Assembly (NCBI RefSeq): GCF_000385135.1
Contig: NZ_ARQM01000012.1
Span: 62,001 to 126,000 of the forward strand
Source of the DNA: Promicromonospora sukumoe 327MFSha3.1
GTDB lineage: Bacteria > Actinomycetota > Actinomycetes > Actinomycetales > Cellulomonadaceae
Length of the DNA: 64,000 nt
Direction of reading: 5' to 3'
The notes under the pieces are model-generated. The model worked only from the letters and a program-made list of their open reading frames with translations, ran no database searches and had not been told where the DNA came from. Of this stretch, positions 61,538 through 64,000 are shown in pieces; the first letter of the stretch is position 1; each line of letters begins with the position of its first letter. Both the position numbers and the translations under genes were made by a program.

Positions 61538-62616
61538 GAGGCCACCCACTCGGCGTAGAAGATGCCCATGCCGAGGCCCGCGAGCAGGCCGGCGATGAGC
61601 CAGAACCGGATCACGATGGTGACCTCGCCCCAGCCGGACAGCTCGAAGTGGTGCTGCAGCGGCGCCATCTTGAACACGCGCCTGCCGGTCAGCTTGAAGG
61701 AGCTGACCTGGATCACGACGGACGAGACGATGAGCACGAACATGCCGCCCAGCAGCACGGCGAGCAGCTCGGTGCGGCTCAGGATGGACAGGCCGGCCAG
61801 GGCGCCGCCGAGGGCGAGCGAGCCGGTGTCGCCCATGAAGATCTTGGCGGGGTTGGCGTTCCACCACAGGAAGCCGACGCAGGCGCCGGTGACGGCGGCG
61901 GCGACGATCGCGAGGTCCTGCGGGTCACGCACCTCGTAGCAGCGTGGACCGGCCGTGGCCAGGAACTGGCAGGACTGGTTGAGCTGCCAGATGCCGACCA
62001 GCACGTAGGCGCCGAAGGTGATGATCGAGACGCCGGTGGCCAGGCCGTCCAGGCCGTCGGTCAGGTTCACCGCGTTGGACCAGGCGGAGACCAGCAGGTT
62101 GGCCCAGATCACGAAGAGGATCAGGCCCACGGTCGCGCCGGCGAACGCGAGGTCGAACTCGGTGTCGCGCAGGAACGAGATCCTGGTGGACGCCGGGGTG
62201 CGCGAGTTCTCGTTGGGGAACTGCAGCGCGAGCACGGCGAACGAGATGCCGACGATGCCCTGGCCGATCAGCTTGGCGCGCGCCGTCAGGCCGAGCGAGC
62301 GCTGCTTGCGGATCTTGGTGAAGTCGTCAAGGAACCCGACCAGGCCGAGGCCGGCCATGAGGTACAGCGCGAGGAGCGCCGACACGCTCGGCAGGCGGCC
62401 CGACACCAGCATCGAGGCCGCGAACCCGATGAGCGTGGCCGCGATGATGACGACGCCGCCCATGGTCGGGGTGCCGCGCTTGGTGAAGTGCCCCGTGGGG
62501 CCGTCCTCGCGGACGAACTGGCCGTAGTTCTTGTGGACCAGGAACCGGATGAAGACCGGGGTGCCCAGCAGGGCCACGAGCAGCGCCACCGCGGCGCTGA
62601 CCAGGATCGCGATCAC
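61534..62616 (-). CDS. mraY: Phospho-MurNAc-pentapeptide transferase MraY
   Basis: A 360-residue ten-helix membrane transferase. The Mg and substrate motifs are [17 protein letters not shown] (after [22 protein letters not shown]), [21 protein letters not shown] and [19 protein letters not shown], with [22 protein letters not shown] near the end. It links phospho-MurNAc-pentapeptide to undecaprenyl phosphate to form lipid I. Its start overlaps the murF stop by four bases (ATGA). The block of Mur genes is continuously coupled. Confidence 0.97.
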   Translation of the reverse strand: MIAILVSAAVALLVALLGTPVFIRFLVHKNYGQFVREDGPTGHFTKRGTPTMGGVVIIAATLIGFAASMLVSGRLPSVSALLALYLMAGLGLVGFLDDFTKIRKQRSLGLTARAKLIGQGIVGISFAVLALQFPNENSRTPASTRISFLRDTEFDLAFAGATVGLILFVIWANLLVSAWSNAVNLTDGLDGLATGVSIITFGAYVLVGIWQLNQSCQFLATAGPRCYEVRDPQDLAIVAAAVTGACVGFLWWNANPAKIFMGDTGSLALGGALAGLSILSRTELLAVLLGGMFVLIVSSVVIQVSSFKLTGRRVFKMAPLQHHFELSGWGEVTIVIRFWLIAGLLAGLGMGIFYAEWVAS

Positions 62617-64000
62617 TTGTTGTTGTCCTTAGCGGTCAGAGCCATCGACAGGTGGTCGCCGAGCTCCCAGAGTCCGGAGCCGAGCGAGGACTTCACGAGC
62701 ACGACGTCGCCGGGCTCCAGCGACTCGTCCAGCATTGCGCGGGCGGCGGCCAGGTCGGGCACGAAGATCGACTCCGACCCCCAGGAGCCTTCCTGCATGG
62801 CGCCCTCATGGATGTGATAGGCGCCGTCGCCGACGACGACGAGCTGCTTGATGTTCAGCCGTACCACGAGGCGGCCGATCTCGTCGTGCGCGGCGCGCGC
62901 TCCTTCACCGAGCTCTCGCATCTCGCCGAGCACCGCGACGGAGCGGCGCGTGCGCCCCGCCATGACGGCGAGGGTGCGCAGGGCGGCCTTCATCGAGTCC
63001 GGGTTCGCGTTGTACGCGTCGTCGATCACGGTGACGCCGTCGGGCCGCTCGGTGACGGCCATGCGGTGCGGGCTGCGGGCGGTGGCCTCGGTGAGCCGCT
63101 GCGCGACGTCGGGCAGGGACACCCCGAGGCGCAGGGCGACCGTGGCCGCGGCGAGCGCGTTGCTCACGTGGTGCGGGCCGACGAGCTGGAGGGCGACGTC
63201 GGCGCGCTGCTCGCCGTCGCCGGACGGCGCGATCCGGAGCGTGAAGGCCGCCCGGCCCGTGGCGTCGACCGTGATGTCCTCGGCGCGGACGTCGGCGGCG
63301 GGGATGGTGCCGAAGGTCTGGAGGGTCGTGCCGGGCGCGGCCTGGCCGGCCATGGCGGCGACGCGCAGGTCGTCGGCGTTCAGCACGACCGTGCCGCCGT
63401 CGACCACACCGGAGACCATCTCGGCCTTGGTCTTCGCGATGGCCTCGACGCTGCCGAAGTGGCCCACGTGCGCCACGCCCACGGCGAGCACGACGCCGAC
63501 GTTCGGCGGCGCGATGCGCGTGAGGTAGGCGATGTTGCCGATGCGGTCGGCGCCCATCTCGGCGATCAGGTAGCGGGTCTGCTCGGTGACGCGGAGCACC
63601 GTGAGCGGCAGGCCGATCTCGTTGTTGAACGAGCCGGTGGGGACGATGATGGCGTCCTCGCCGCTCACCTCGGGGGTCAGCAGCTGGCCGAGCAGGTCCT
63701 TGGTGGTGGTCTTGCCGACCGAGCCGGTCACGCCCACGACCTTGGGCCAGCCGTCGCCGCCCTCGCGGACCGTCGCCAGGACGTACCGGGCGAGCTCGCC
63801 CAGGGCCTCCTGCGGGTCGTCGACGACGACGGTGGGCAGGCCATCCAGCTCGCGGGCCGCCAGCACGAGCGTGGCGCCCGCCGCGACGGCACGGGCCGCG
63901 AAGTCGTGCCCGTCCACCCGCTCCCCCGGCAGGGCCACGAAGAGCGCACCGGGCGCGGCCTGGCGCGAGTCGATGATCACCGCCCCCGTGACCGTGACGT
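62613..64000 (-). CDS. murF: UDP-MurNAc-tripeptide D-Ala-D-Ala ligase (cut off)
   Basis: The 5' end lies beyond the window; about 462 residues are visible, with perhaps 30 missing. The visible N-terminus has the typical [40 protein letters not shown]. The ATP motif is [21 protein letters not shown]. Further blocks are [48 protein letters not shown] and VLGEMRELG. It adds D-Ala-D-Ala to the UDP-MurNAc-tripeptide, the last cytoplasmic precursor step. Its stop overlaps the mraY start by four bases. Confidence 0.95.
   Translation of the reverse strand, partial: VTVTGAVIIDSRQAAPGALFVALPGERVDGHDFAARAVAAGATLVLAARELDGLPTVVVDDPQEALGELARYVLATVREGGDGWPKVVGVTGSVGKTTTKDLLGQLLTPEVSGEDAIIVPTGSFNNEIGLPLTVLRVTEQTRYLIAEMGADRIGNIAYLTRIAPPNVGVVLAVGVAHVGHFGSVEAIAKTKAEMVSGVVDGGTVVLNADDLRVAAMAGQAAPGTTLQTFGTIPAADVRAEDITVDATGRAAFTLRIAPSGDGEQRADVALQLVGPHHVSNALAAATVALRLGVSLPDVAQRLTEATARSPHRMAVTERPDGVTVIDDAYNANPDSMKAALRTLAVMAGRTRRSVAVLGEMRELGEGARAAHDEIGRLVVRLNIKQLVVVGDGAYHIHEGAMQEGSWGSESIFVPDLAAARAMLDESLEPGDVVLVKSSLGSGLWELGDHLSMALTAKDNNK

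Overview
The window is high-GC DNA (roughly 70% or more by eye) with actinobacterial gene content: PriA in place of HisA, DivIVA/Wag31, SepF and YggT next to ftsZ, F420/FMN split-barrel proteins, DUF1844, and many GTG starts. The division-cluster order and the set of secreted glycosidases suggest a Micrococcales soil or cellulolytic lineage such as Promicromonosporaceae or Cellulomonadaceae. That placement is inference; no rRNA or tRNA is present to fix it.

Left part (1-15.7 kb): a partial gene end (possibly catalase), a secreted GH18 enzyme resembling the fungal Endo-T type of endo-beta-N-acetylglucosaminidase, and a GlcD-like FAD oxidase. Next comes an organosulfur block: an aminotransferase, an SsuE-like FMN reductase, a flavin reductase, a nitroreductase, four flavin-dependent LLM monooxygenases, a rhodanese and a MetY-type sulfhydrylase. 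The minus-strand arm of this block is preceded by a 33-residue Cys-rich leader peptide ending Met-Cys-Cys-Arg with a strong ribosome binding site, which suggests cysteine-responsive attenuation. The 15.1-15.7 kb interval is non-coding and filled with long perfect palindromes and tandem repeats.

Mannosidase part (15.7-23.6 kb): a GH92 alpha-mannosidase with two Ala-Gly repeat tracts, an orphan sugar-binding lipoprotein, and a GH38 alpha-mannosidase. With the GH18 enzyme these could dismantle high-mannose, for example fungal, N-glycans.

Middle part (23.7-43.8 kb): a DUF1844 protein, a membrane-anchored coiled coil and a lipoprotein serine protease in one operon; a histidine operon (hisC-hisB-hypothetical-hisH-priA-SseB); a RecQ helicase fused to a phosphoribosyltransferase-like domain; a regulator and a divergent aldo/keto reductase; a GH18 chitinase with a chitin-binding module; a PPOX protein, an S4 protein, hisD and a cupin; and a 1468-residue secreted subtilase ending in two chitin-binding modules.

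Right part (43.2-64 kb, all minus strand): the division and cell-wall cluster, transcribed murF-mraY-murD-ftsW-murG-murC-ftsQ-ftsZ-pgeF-sepF-yggT-divIVA-dksA-like, then a small secreted twin-repeat protein with its own promoter, operator and terminator, then lspA-rluD-dnaE-nudix.

Two window-wide patterns stand out. At least ten genes have a TANNNT-like -10 box ending exactly 6 or 7 bases before the start codon, the signature of leaderless mRNAs. Several families of long intergenic palindromes, some recurring, sit at gene 3' ends.
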